DNA of 64,000 bases from Lunularia cruciata (taxonomy: Eukaryota; Streptophyta; Marchantiopsida; Lunulariales; Lunulariaceae), in the NCBI GenBank assembly GCA_948567375.1, contig OX419761.1:52206501-52270500 (forward strand), given 5' to 3'. The notes under the pieces were generated by a model, which was not told where the DNA came from, did no database searches, and saw nothing but the letters and a program-made list of their open reading frames with translations. This document shows positions 24,479-35,167 of the stretch, in pieces (position 1 is the first letter of the stretch; each line of letters opens with the position of its first letter). Made by a program: the position numbers and the translations under genes.

Positions 24479-24950
24479 GGTGGTGGCAAGTACACATCAG
24501 GTCCATTCTTGGATGGAACTTACCATTTTTTGGATGCAGCCAAAGTGGGATCACAGGCTCTTTGTCTTTGTCTTTGGTGGACAAACCTCTTATCTAGAGA
24601 GGTTTTATGCTTATGATGGGATTGAACAACTAGACCACCTAATTATTGATGATATTTTGGATGTTGGGCGCTAGTCCCAAACGGTGGTAGTGGTTGATAG
24701 ATCATCTATGGTAGTGGTGAACCTTGTTGGATAGCCTAGAGCCACTTTACCCACACTTATGAATTTCCCAAGCTTCCATGCTTTTTGAGAGGGAGGTCTT
24801 GGACTTGTTTGGGACTCATAGTTATAGCAAATGGTGGAGCTTAATACCAATGAGAGAGGGCAGGTGATGGGTTTTTGTACCATTATTATCGTTGTTATAG
24901 TAGTGTCAAAGGCATCCAAGCATCATGTGTTAGGTCAGGCTAGGACCTAA
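24479..24950 (+). pseudogene. DNMT domain of element B, C-terminal part
   Basis: The frame from ASTHQVHSWM runs through DHRLFVFVFGGQT, corresponding to motif VIII of C (SRAHRLRLWWTN), and on through DDILDVG and VVVVDRSSMVVVNLVG to the start of motifs IX/X. At about 24950 it jumps to the RNase H region, deleting motif X, the linker and the RT. A short near-repeat (ATATGTTAGAGGA twice near 24960-25000) marks the junction. Confidence 0.75.
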
Positions 24951-24959
24951 CATATTGCT

Positions 24960-25711
24960 GATATGTTAGAGGATATGTATCACCAATATGTTAGAGGAAT
25001 TATACCATTGCCAAGGCCTTGACGAAGCTAACCAAGCTTACACAAGAGTGGTGTTGGGGAGATAAGCGGGAGAGAGCTTTTATAGAGCTCAAGAAGAGGT
25101 TGATATTTACCTCTATTCTTAAGAGACTAATGAGAGGATGACCATTCCAAGTTCACACTTTTTGGAGTACATTAGAGTAGTGCTCACCCAACATGATGAT
25201 GAGGAGAAGGAGTTTATGGTGGCCTATGTTAGTTGTTCCAACAATTCAGTGGAGGCAAAGTATAGTTCATATGAGGGAGAGTCTTTGGCAATAGTATGGG
25301 CAGTAGTACATTTCTAATGTTACCTATTTGGTAACTCTTTCACTCTCATCATTGATCATCAACCACTTCAATGGTTGATAGAGTCCAACAAGCTTTCAAG
25401 GAAGCTTGCATGATGGGCTCTGATTTTACAAGAGTATGATGTCACAATTATTCACAGACCTAGAATGGTGAACCATGATGCAAATGAGTTGAGAAGAAAC
25501 CCATGTTCTAGCCAATACGATCAGTTCGAAGCACATTGGCATGGTGAGACAAATAGAGATGGTGCTAGGTTGGCATGCATCTACCTTTTATGTATATTTT
25601 TTGAAGCTTTGGTGGTATCTCTTATCAATGTATATATGAGGAGTTATTGAGGTCATAGATCCAAGGGGTGGAGATATTAGTATAGTTCTAACGAGATATT
25701 CATGATGATAT
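24960..25711 (+). pseudogene. RT end and RNase H of element B
   Basis: Matches 27990-28690 of C. It has AIAKALTKLTKLTQEWCWGD-like sequence, the RNase H block with YSSYEGESLAIVWAV near 25260, IDHQPLQWLI near 25350 and the end VNHDANELRRNPC. The first catalytic Asp region is decayed. It breaks at CATGATGATAT where C is inserted and resumes at 35613. Confidence 0.8.
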
Positions 25712-26374
25712 TGTCACGCGTATATACATCGCTACACAACATACATCACTGTCAACATCATACACTATAGAAACACAACTCACACATATGTCATACATAG
25801 ACTCTAAAGTGCCACAATAATCAGATTGCTTACCACTCTCAACTCAACTCAACTCAGATCAGTACTTGATCTGTCACTCTATAAATTGCCAACAATTGGG
25901 CACTTATTACAGTCAAGCCACACCCACTCAAGCAAAGAGAATCCAAGTGATGCTCACCGGCCTCTGTCCACCATAGCCAAGAACTCGAAGGCTCAACATC
26001 AGAGAAGTGAGCTCTCTGGAGCTCACTTTGAAACTATACCCCCTGGACTCGAGCTAGCACTAAAACCCTAACGGTCCCGCTGACAGCACACTCAACGGTG
26101 CAAATGGTGCAAAGTGATGGTGGGCCCCATCATGAAGTCGGTACCCCAAACACAAAATCTGACCGTCGGAAAGTAATCTCTGAGATACTACTGAAATAAC
26201 TCTAACTACTATCACTTGAACTCCAGTGTCTGAGCATCTAGGTGCGGCACTACAAATGGTGTGACAGTTGTTGTGCGTATATACATTGCTACACAACATA
26301 CATCGCTGTCAACATCATACACTATAGAAACACAACTCACACATAAGTCATACATAGACTCTAAAGTGCCACAA
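25712..26374 (-). repeat. 3' terminal repeat of C: X, core, X
   Basis: Outer X at 25712-25817, core at 25818-26266, inner X at 26267-26374. The outer and inner X differ at only a few positions. The core differs from the 5' LTR (35168-35612) at roughly 5% of positions by eye. The inner X begins TGTGGCACTTTAGAG right after the purine tract. Confidence 0.85.
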
Positions 26375-26390
26375 TTGCCCCCCTAGCTGG
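26375..26390 (-). other. Polypurine tract of C
   Basis: On the - strand it reads CAGCTAGGGGGGCAA just before TGTGGCAC of the inner X. Homologous tracts lie at 18156-18170, 38445-38460, 48498-48512 and 59353-59370. By position it should prime plus-strand synthesis, setting the LTR start at X rather than at the core. Confidence 0.65.
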
Positions 26391-26542
26391 CGGTTAGGTC
26401 CCTCTAACTCCAGATAGCCATCTACTCTAAGTATATGGTATACCCTCTAATGGGCAAAGATCAGGAGCCTGGGTGCTATGGAGCCCCATTGTTAGTTGCC
26501 TGTCTACAATCTATACCATATAAAGAATGAACTAGCTATAGG

Positions 26543-26842
26543 TCAAGTACATCTAGGACATAACCACTATCCTTGAGGAACCACCGTGAAGGGAGGAGTC
26601 ATACATGCCATATGCCATCCTCTTGAACAGCTATCACACACTAACATAGTAGCAGCTCCACCAAAAGAGCCACATAACATACACCTCAAGCCTGCACGTA
26701 CAAGTGCCAAGCTTGGGTCCATAGTACCATCAATGTTTGGGAGGTGGCATGGCGTACAATTGCGTACATGATCCTTCCAAACAACACCATCACGTCCTTC
26801 TAACACAAGGACTCCAGATGGCAAAACCTCACGCACTCTCAA
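26543..26842 (-). pseudogene. PHD finger of C
   Basis: After an SH3-like segment come CMLCGSFGGAATMLVCDSC, GWHMAC, an amber codon and WLCPRCT, then TGA. The ligand pattern C-x2-C, C-x2-C, H-x2-C, C-x2-C with the W before the last pair is diagnostic of PHD fingers, which usually bind the histone H3 tail. It replaces the chromodomain found in chromoviruses. The amber would be Q: copy I has CAA there. Confidence 0.85.
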
Positions 26843-26947
26843 GATAGTGTGGCCTATAGAAACATCAAGTGTCGTCGGTGCTATCTGCTGTAGATATACA
26901 TAGTCGCCTGGATGAAATCGACGGATTGAGGGTCTATAACCTCCTCC

Positions 26948-28216
26948 TCAAATGGTAGCATAGCGTAAAGTATCTCTATGCTGAGCAATCGCCAAGTTCT
27001 CAAAGGCCATCGGCATCACTCTCCGAAAGATCTTTGCCCACTGAGAACATGTGCTCATCCATACATCGGGGTTATCCAAGTCCAAAACTACAGTAGCATC
27101 TTGACAAATGGCTGTAGGTAAATCAGGATCTAGTCCATAGAGTAGAAAGTATAGAGAGATGGATGCTAAGGAGGCTTGCCGGCTGAACCGATAGCCCATG
27201 GCCAACCAAGGTAATTGGAGATCCCAATCTCCCAAGTGGCCTCTCTGCAAACCATACTTTTGCAATCCTCTCTTCACCATCTGAACCACTCTCTCTGCTA
27301 AGCCATCTGCCTTAGGGTGATCTCAAGCTGTAGTACAATGATCAATCAAAGCCTTGTCACACAAGACCTGAAACTCCCCCAAGAACTCTGTACCTTGATC
27401 AGTCAAAACCTCAGCTGGTGCACCAAAATGACTAAGAACTTGATCTAGGAACAAGTAAGTTGTCCCTTCACTAGACTTGTCAGGAAGTGCCACCAACTCA
27501 ATCCACTTTGAAAAGTGCTCCACCATCACCAAAACATACCGATGATGCCTCAAAGGGAGCGGTAAAGGTACGGCAAAGTCCAAACTCCAACAATAACCCA
27601 ATCCCATGATAGCTAATGGGTGTAACTGTGGCGTAGGAGCATTGAATGATGCTCTAACTTGGTCACAAACCATACATCTGGCAACAAACTACTATACCTC
27701 GGTCTGCATACCGCGCCACCAATAATGACTCTGGAGTAAGCTATACGTACGCTTTACTCCAAAATGTCCTAGCTCCTCATGAGCATGACGGACCAACTGT
27801 AGACTCTGTGATGGAAGTGGTACTACTCGCACTCTACCATCCTCCCATACACGCAAAAGGTGTCTACCCTCCAATCTGAACCGTCTGGCTCGCTGAAGAA
27901 CACGGTCTCTCTCCTTGGCCCCAACTATGCCACCTACAACACCAGTGCAAAGATACTCCATCACTAAGACATCATCATGAATGTCTTGCTGAATTGTACC
28001 AATATCTTCACTCTTTGGATCTGTGACCTCAATAACTCCTCCTGTATGCGCTGAGAGAGATACCACCAAAGCCTCTTCAAATAAACACAAAAAGGCCGAT
28101 GCATGCCAACCTGGCACCATCTCCTCATCTGTCTCACCATGCCAACGTGCTCTGATCTGATCCTGCTGGCTGGGACATGGGTTTCTACTCAACCCATCTA
28201 CATCACGGTTCACCAC
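26948..28216 (-). pseudogene. Integrase of C
   Basis: The N-terminal zinc domain is complete (RHAHEELGHFGVKRTY ... ARCMVCDQ). The core has SLDFAVPLPL, VLTDQGTEFLG and DGLAERVVQM, keeping D, D and E at normal spacing. The tether from RNase H (27790-28216) includes GGVIEVTDP and VLQRARRFRLEG. Stops lie near 27328, and at two adjacent codons near 27692. Confidence 0.9.
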
Positions 28217-29490
28217 TCCAGGTCTATGAACAACCGTGAAATCATACTCCTATAAAATCAGAGCCCATTGTGCAAGCTTCCCTGAAAGCTTGTCGGACTC
28301 CATCAACCACTTCAGTGGCTGATGATTAGTGATGAGAGTGAAGGGGTTACCAAATAGGTAACATCTGAAATGTGCTATTGCCCAAACTGCTACCAAGCAC
28401 TCTCCCTCATATGAACTATACTTTGCCTCTGCTAAATTGTTGGAGTGACTAACATAGGCCACCACAAACTCCTTCTCCTCATCATCATGTTGGGTGAGCA
28501 CTGCTCCAAGCCCCAACATACTCCAATCAGTATGAACCTGAAATGGTCGTCCCCTGATTGGTCTCCTCAAAATAGGAGCAAATGTCAACCTCTCCTTGAG
28601 CTCTACAAAATCTCTCTCTTGCTCATCTCCCCAACACCACTCCTGTGTAAGCTTGGTCAGCTTCATCAAGGCCTTGGCAATGGCACTAAATCCTCTAATA
28701 TACCGGCGATAGAAGTTTGCCAACCCAAGGAATGCTCGCACTCTGATCACATCCGTAGGCCGAGGAATACGTGCAATAGCCTCCACCTTGGTCTGCTGAA
28801 CACCAAGTCCTCCGGGGTAGATAGTGTGACCCAAATACTCAACCTGCTCATGGAAGAACCTACACTTCCCTGGATGTAGCTTGAGTCCATGAGATCTCAG
28901 CCTCTCAAACACCTCCAACAATTGTCTCTCATGCTCCTCCACAGTAGTGCTATAAACATCAATATAGCACCGAGCAAAATCCAATCCAACTTGGATCCTA
29001 TCCATGACCCTCTAGAACTCAGCAGGAGCGTTCTTTAACCCAAATAGTAAGAACCTCCACTGATATAACACATCCTTACCATGAGGATCAATAGCCCAAA
29101 ATGTTGTCTTGGACTTATCCTCCTCCCTGATCGGCAACTGATGATATCTCGCTCGAAGATCCAAAGAACTGAAGACCTTTGCATGCCCAATCGCATCAAA
29201 AATCTCCTCCGGTGTAGGCATGGCATACCGATCAGCCCTGGTCTGTCGGTTGATAGGACAGTAATCTCCACACATCCGCCTATTTGTATAGTTGCCATGC
29301 ATATCTTTCTTGGCTGGCATCACTGTCGCTGATGCATACTCTCCATGTGAAATCTCCACCAAACCAGCCTCAAAAAGGTCACTACTCCGGCTCTGAATCA
29401 ATGTCCTCTCCATCTCACTATATCAATAAGGACGTCGGAAAACTAGTGTGTTGCTAGTCAGCTCAATCCGTATACCAGGTCCCTTCAGAG
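28217..29490 (-). pseudogene. Reverse transcriptase and RNase H of C
   Basis: RT fingers start near 29480 (GIRIELTSN, FRRPY), then MCGDYCPINRQT, FSSLDLRARYHQL and QWRFLLFGLKNAPAEF. At the active site the sequence is CYIDVYS against CYIDDILVYS in H: three codons are lost, including the second catalytic Asp, so RT is dead. RNase H keeps HTDWSMLGLGAVL, YEGEC, TNHQPL (D to N) and DVDGLSRNP. Confidence 0.9.
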
Positions 29491-29639
29491 CACCCAAATC
29501 CTTCATACTGAAGGCAAAACAACTCGTGTGACTCCTCAAGAACCTCCAAACCCTCCGTCTTTCCTCTCCAATAAGCTTGGGTCCAAGATCTGGCTCCCAA
29601 GTATCCTCTGTAACTATAGTAGGAGTGGAAGACGTACTG

Positions 29640-30960
29640 ACTGGCTGCTACACTGGGCCCTTGGGAGCAATAGTGTCATGCTCCCAACCACTAGAGGTCC
29701 CAACCTCTGTGTGAAAAACTCCCTCCACTCTGGCTGCAAGCTCCACACATCCTCTAACTGCATCCCATGTGGACCAAGGGTGTAATCCAAGTAGCCCACG
29801 CTCACCTGGATGGACTCCAAGTAGACCACTCTCCCTAGTAGCTACTGGATGTGTCCCAAGAATACCATGTCCACTCAGTCCATCGCCCCCAACATGTACC
29901 TGAATCATCTCGATAGGCACAGGGCTCATAAGTGTCTGAGTGGTGATGCCTATCAAGTGCATCCTACGCTGCTCTGCCAAGCCAAGGCTCACAATCCAGG
30001 TCAAACAGTTTAGGTCCATAGCCTGACCTAACACTTGACGCCTGGATGCCTCTAACACTGCTTGAACAACGGTAATACCGGTGCAAAAACCCATCGCCCG
30101 CTCTCTCTCATCAGTGTTGGGCTCCACCAATTGCTATAACTATGAGTCCCAAACAAGTCCAAGTCCTCCTTCTCAAAAAGCATGAGAGCTTGGGAAACTC
30201 ATGAGTGTAGGAAATGCAGCTCTAGGCTGTCCAACTAGGTTCACCACTGCCATAGGTGACCTATCAGCCACTACTATTGTCTGAGACTGACGCCCAACAT
30301 CCAAGATATCATCAACAAGAATGTGGTCCAGTTGTTGAATCCCATCATAAGCACGCTGTAGAACCTCTTTGGGTAAGAGGTTTGTCCACCAAAGACGAAG
30401 ACGATGAGCCCGTGATCCCACTCTAGCTACATCTAACAATATAGCAGGTCCCATCCAAGAATGGACCTGATGTGTACTTGCCACCACTCTAGTGCAAGAA
30501 TCACCCATCAAAGGAACGTTCTCCAAAAAGTAAGCTGAAGAAACAGACTGATGAACCTGGAGATGTCGTAGTATCCGTAACATCTCCCAAAACACATCAA
30601 AACAAGGATCCTGAAGACCCAAACTGCGGCCCGCACGTGTATGTCCCTAACATGGCCATCCAAAAATCACCAAGTGAATATGCCCATGTCTCTCTAGGTC
30701 ATCGGCCCCAGTAAGGAAATGTCTCCTGGTAGGGCCTTCTGGTAACCTCTGACTGCTAACATCGGTAATAACTTTGGATACCAATACGCCAAGTGCGCCA
30801 CATGATGTAGAGAGACTTGCCTAGCAGTCTCACCCTCTCTACATACAAGTACCTCTGTACTCGGATACCCGCTTGTAACACCGCAGCTAATCTGGTGTTG
30901 ATCCCACCAAACAACTCCAATAGGCATATCCACTCTACTGGATACTACCAAGCAATGAGT
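29640..30960 (-). pseudogene. DNMT3-like cytosine-5 DNA methyltransferase of C
   Basis: Between protease and RT. Motif I is LLELFGGINTRLAAVL (about 30880-30930). Motif II is YVER, followed by a frameshift. Motif IV is HLVIFGWPC with the catalytic Cys, then an amber (30650-30668). Motif VI is FLENVPLMG, motif VIII SRAHRLRLWWTN, and motif IX/X ERERAMGFCTGIT ... RRQVLGQAMDL. The region between VIII and IX (TIVVADRSPMAVVNL, FPTLMSF, LVWDS) aligns by eye with the DNMT3 target-recognition part. Motifs run I to X, unlike the rearranged order of plant DRM enzymes. The span is about 330 codons, normal for a DNMT catalytic domain. The tail to 29640 is a linker to RT with GLLGVHPGERGLLGLHP repeats. Confidence 0.85.
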
Positions 30961-31705
30961 GTGGTATCCAAAGGTGTCAAAGCAATCGCCTCTGGAGGCT
31001 CATCCTCACACTCATCTCCTGATGGTACGAAGGCTCCACTCCAAGCCTGCTGCACCAACTGATCTGCATGCTGCTGCAATGCATCCTCTGAACTCCATAA
31101 TGGAACATCCAAAGTGGATGGAACAATCCCACTAGTACTCCAAAGCCGAGTGATCTCCTCTGGTACTAGAGTATCCTCTGCATGGGCGTTCCTTTCCAAC
31201 AAGTCACCAGGCCAAGTAACTGCACCATTGAAAGCTAAAACTGATGCTACCATGGTCCTGGACTGTAGTGAGCTAAGACTGCCACTACTGAAGCGTACTG
31301 GTAGGCAACATACCCGTCCCTCACCAGACTGCCAACCAGGTCTATAAGAGGTTGTCTCCTCCCAATAGTCAATGTTGAAACCCATGGGGTATAACACTGC
31401 TCCCCCAACTAGCACATCATATGACTCAACTATTGTCGCAATAGCCTGAGCTCTCACCACCGAGCTATCAGTTGGATGACTAGGCTAAACCTAGACAACA
31501 AGCTCTCCACGTGTGATGTACTATGTCAAACCACCACCTAGAGATGTTTGGATCTAAAATGGACACCTCTCCACATCGGTCTTCCGTAACTCCAGACCGA
31601 CAACTGCAGCCTTCCCCAACATAAGAGGCTACGCACCAAAGTCTAACAAGACTCTCTGTGGTGTATAGACCTTCCCTAAAAGTCCCACCAAACAAAAAAT
31701 CCCCC
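30945..31705 (-). pseudogene. Aspartic protease of C
   Basis: RVLLDFGA (about 31634-31657) is the active-site strand, with S changed to F as in copy I; PLMLGKAAVVGLEL follows. After several stops, VRAQAIATIVESYDVLVGG and VLYPMGFNIDYW (31350-31455) form the conserved second half. A linker ending TLIAW joins it to motif I of the methyltransferase. Confidence 0.7.
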
Positions 31706-31706
31706 T

Positions 31707-33920
31707 CTAGTTATCCAATAGGACAACACCAAGTGTAAACCGTGCTCTCTCAAAGGCCGGTCTAGCTGGCAACTCCTCCAGTCTAGCCGCTACTACTTGC
31801 CATAAACCACTGGTCGCTGAACGGATCCCATGCTCCTCAACCAAGTCAGCTCCACTACCAACCACCTCTACTCTAGTAGTAGGAACTGCACCATCCCTAC
31901 TCTCACACAACGTGGCAGCCAACTGGAATACTGGGGCTGGGTCAACTCCCAATGTAAACATATCACTGGCCAAAAACAAAGGACGCCGCATAATCAGCTG
32001 AGCCGCCCCCAACATCATGCTAGACTCAGTCTCTGTAGTAGCAGGTGGCTGACTAGCAGGTAGTCCATCATGTACTCCATCACCACCTACCATACCTGCA
32101 CTGGGACGTCTAGGAACCATGGATGTTGTCTGTAATGCCTCAGATAGTGTGAAAGACTGGGGAAGTCTGACATGTCTCCCAACCTCTCCTCTCTGTGGGT
32201 CCAACTCCACTGATGCTCCTCTAGGCTCTGGAGCACGTACTGCACTCCTAGTCACTGCTGCAGATGCATCCACTTGTGCTACTCCGCACATGAAGTCCAA
32301 AGCATCTCTATCACCAGCATATGAGGTGGAAGCCTCAGCACCCGAATCTGATCTCCTCTAAGCAATAGCCATACTAGCCAATCTCTGCTCCAACTGCTCA
32401 ATCCGAGTAGCCATAGCTATGTCAGAAGTAAGGGCAAGTACTGCACCCCTACTAGGTGTAGATCCTCTACCACCACCTCTACCACCTTGTCCTCCATGAA
32501 TTGGAGCTCCTCTACTACTTGCCATAGCAGCCCTACCACTCCGTAACTTTGGGTGTAGGTCAAAAAACCGGTCACTAGTGTGACCAAATCTGTGGCAATG
32601 CTCACACTGCCTCTATACTGGCTGTGATGCACCAGAGGTATCAGGTCCGCTCCCTTGAGTACACTCTCTCCTATGGTGAGGTCCACTACAAGTCCAACAA
32701 GCAACACCACCACTCAGTGGCTACTGCTGACTCAAAAATGAGGGTAAGGGTCTAACTCCACTAGGCCCTCCACTCGCTCCATAGGATCTGGGTTGTCCAC
32801 CCTGTCCTCGAAAACCAATTGGGCGTGGTGCACTCTGCTGCTCTCTAGAAGAAGTCACAGCCGTGGATGAGGTCTCCCTACCAAATCCAGATGTCACCAC
32901 TCTCTCTTCCACCATGTTGAGCTCAATACGCTCAGCCAAACCAAAGACTACTGCCAAAGTGGGCAAAGTAGCCTGCAACAACGTAGCATCACGAACTCTA
33001 CGTCGTAACTCCCTGTTCAGTATCCCATACCAAAACTAGACTGCCTGGGCCTCAGGAACTCCTTGAGTGAAACTGATCAGCCGCCTCATGCGAGTGTATG
33101 CCTCACGTAGGCTCTCTCCAGCCTTCCGCTGGAACTCCTGCAAGCTCCTCAGCTTGTCAGTCCGCACTCCCTGGTAGTTCTGCCTCAAACATAGGAAGAA
33201 CTCCACCATGGGGTTAAACCTCGGTACCACACCACCTCCTGCAGCGGTACCTCCACTCGTAGTAGCACTATCTCCAGCTAGTGCACCTCCACTAGCTCCA
33301 CCCACACTACTCGAGCTAGAACTCGTAGGTACAGCCAATCTACTCTTGACCACCGAGCCTGAAGTGATGGAGACATAGTGTGGAGACCAATACTGTCTCC
33401 ATAACTCAATCTCCTCCAAATGAGCTCTCCTGAACTCATAGTAGTCATCCATTGGCAGACCCTCCAAGTGCTGAAACAACCCCTTCCATGCCATGAAGGG
33501 TGTGAACAAAGTCGGGTTCTGCATCTGCTGCAAATCACACCAACTATCAAACTCCTGGATGAAGTCATCCAACTCAATGGTACCCACTGTACCAGAGTAA
33601 CGCCTAGGGCCTTTGGAGGCCCCATAAATCTCATCCATATCCCACAACAATAGTGCGGACACACCAAGTGCACTCTCAACTGAATCAGCTCTTGTTTCGA
33701 ACTCCAACTCAGAGTCAATCTCCTCCCTCACTGGGACCTGAGATACAAGCTGATACCGAGCACCACTCCGAGTAAACCCACTGCGTATTGCAGGGCTAAC
33801 TCCTCTAGAATCTCCAAGGAACTTTGTTGTGACAACGTAACCACAACAGCAAACCCGAACCACCAACTGCAACCGCAAGTTGCAACCACAAGTACCCCAC
33901 CAAAGTGCCAACACCACCAA
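31707..33920 (-). pseudogene. gag of C
   Basis: The first part (33036-33920) runs through IYGASKGP, IELDDFIQEFDSW and the gag helix block (YQGVRTDKLRSLQEF, LREAYTRMRRL). After an amber it continues FWYGILNREL. Two zinc knuckles follow: CWTCSGPHHRREC (near 32665-32705) and CEHCHRFGHTSDRF (near 32575-32610; last Cys lost). A Gly/Arg-rich patch, a short heptad segment (IEQLEQRLASM) and a long Ala/Pro-rich linker lead to the protease. I give no firm start codon. Confidence 0.8.
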
Positions 33921-34398
33921 GTGCTAATACTAACTAAGCGCCACCCACTAATGTAACTCTAACTGAGATAACTACATTAGGGGAAAGGGCAACCTGTAAC
34001 CTGCCATCATAACACGCACTCTCACAATGTGCAGGTCATCACTTCTTGCCTCACCGGAGAGAAACAAAGGTAGTCTGACTGGTCAGCACTCCAACCTCAC
34101 CACCGAGAGCACACCAGAGCACCAACGCTCAAAAGTCAGGGCACCTCACACAAACGTGGTGCACAAATAGGAAGTAGAGAATGGAGGGGATCCAATCACA
34201 AGAAATCTAAACAAAAACCCTCCATCTCATAACATAACACAGGACTGACTCTGCCACCATTTGGCATTTGACATAAGAGCAGTTCGTATCTAAGTCCTAA
34301 GCTACCAGGATCACCAAGAATGGGATCAAACTGTCTTTCCTAGCCAAAGCTACATGTGTATAGATAACAGTGGCACAGTCACTAAGACAACAAGTGAG

Positions 34399-34463
34399 GG
34401 TGGACCAGTTGGCTAGGGCACCAGTCTAGGAACAAGAGATCTAGGGGTCAAACCCCGTTGCGC
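34399..34463 (+). other. tRNA-like sequence antisense in the leader of C
   Basis: The leader 33921-35167 has no gene. GTGGACCAGTTGGCTAGGGC resembles a tRNA D-arm with an A box, CACCAGTCTAGGAAC the anticodon arm, and GGGGTCAAACCCC a T-arm with a B box. It is antisense to the element. The 3' half of the anticodon stem is degraded. Confidence 0.5.
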
Positions 34464-35167
34464 ACAATCTAGCAGGAAAGGCAGATTTTGCCAACCAATG
34501 ACCAAGATCTACTCTAAACTAGCTAGCCTCATGCCAGCAAGCTGGCTTGCTGGCCCTTCTAGGCCTTCGTAGCCTCTCATAGCCCTATGCCTCAAAGCCT
34601 CTAAACACCAAAATTCAGCCAAATGAGGCCTTTCTTGTTGCCACTTCAAACCTCCTCCAAAATTGGTGAAACTTCTCCAAATCTGCAAAAGTCCTCCAAA
34701 CTAGCAAAACTCCTCCAAATCTGGCCAAATAGTGAAAACTCCTCCAATTCTGGCCAAAATCTGACGTAAACCCTAAAGATGGCTGTCCGCCGAATCCCCC
34801 ACTAACTTTCCACTCGAGCCAAATTGACAAAACGGGTTTTTCCAAATCACAATTTCATGAGAAGAGCTTCCCAACTCCACCTTCAATTTGACTTTCTGAG
34901 CCCAACTCGCAGCAAATTGGTCCTGCCTTCACCTCCTAAGCTCAAAATCACAACATTGCTCGAAAATTGCTCCTTCTTTGCTTGAAATTTGGCCAGCGCT
35001 TCCGCACACCGTCCGCCTAACTGCCAAATCTGCATCAATCAATCGAGCTTCTACACACTAGGGAAACACAGAACTTGAATCGAGCTACCAACGATCCACC
35101 GAGCTTGGAGATACCACCAACACTCATAGTTCCTACACCCGATTTCCCCCTGACTTCACTTCTTTGA

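Noticed and set aside
34399-34463. A functional tRNA gene
   Set aside because: The boxes are good but the anticodon stem does not pair well, no acceptor stem is visible, and the same degraded sequence recurs in three element leaders.
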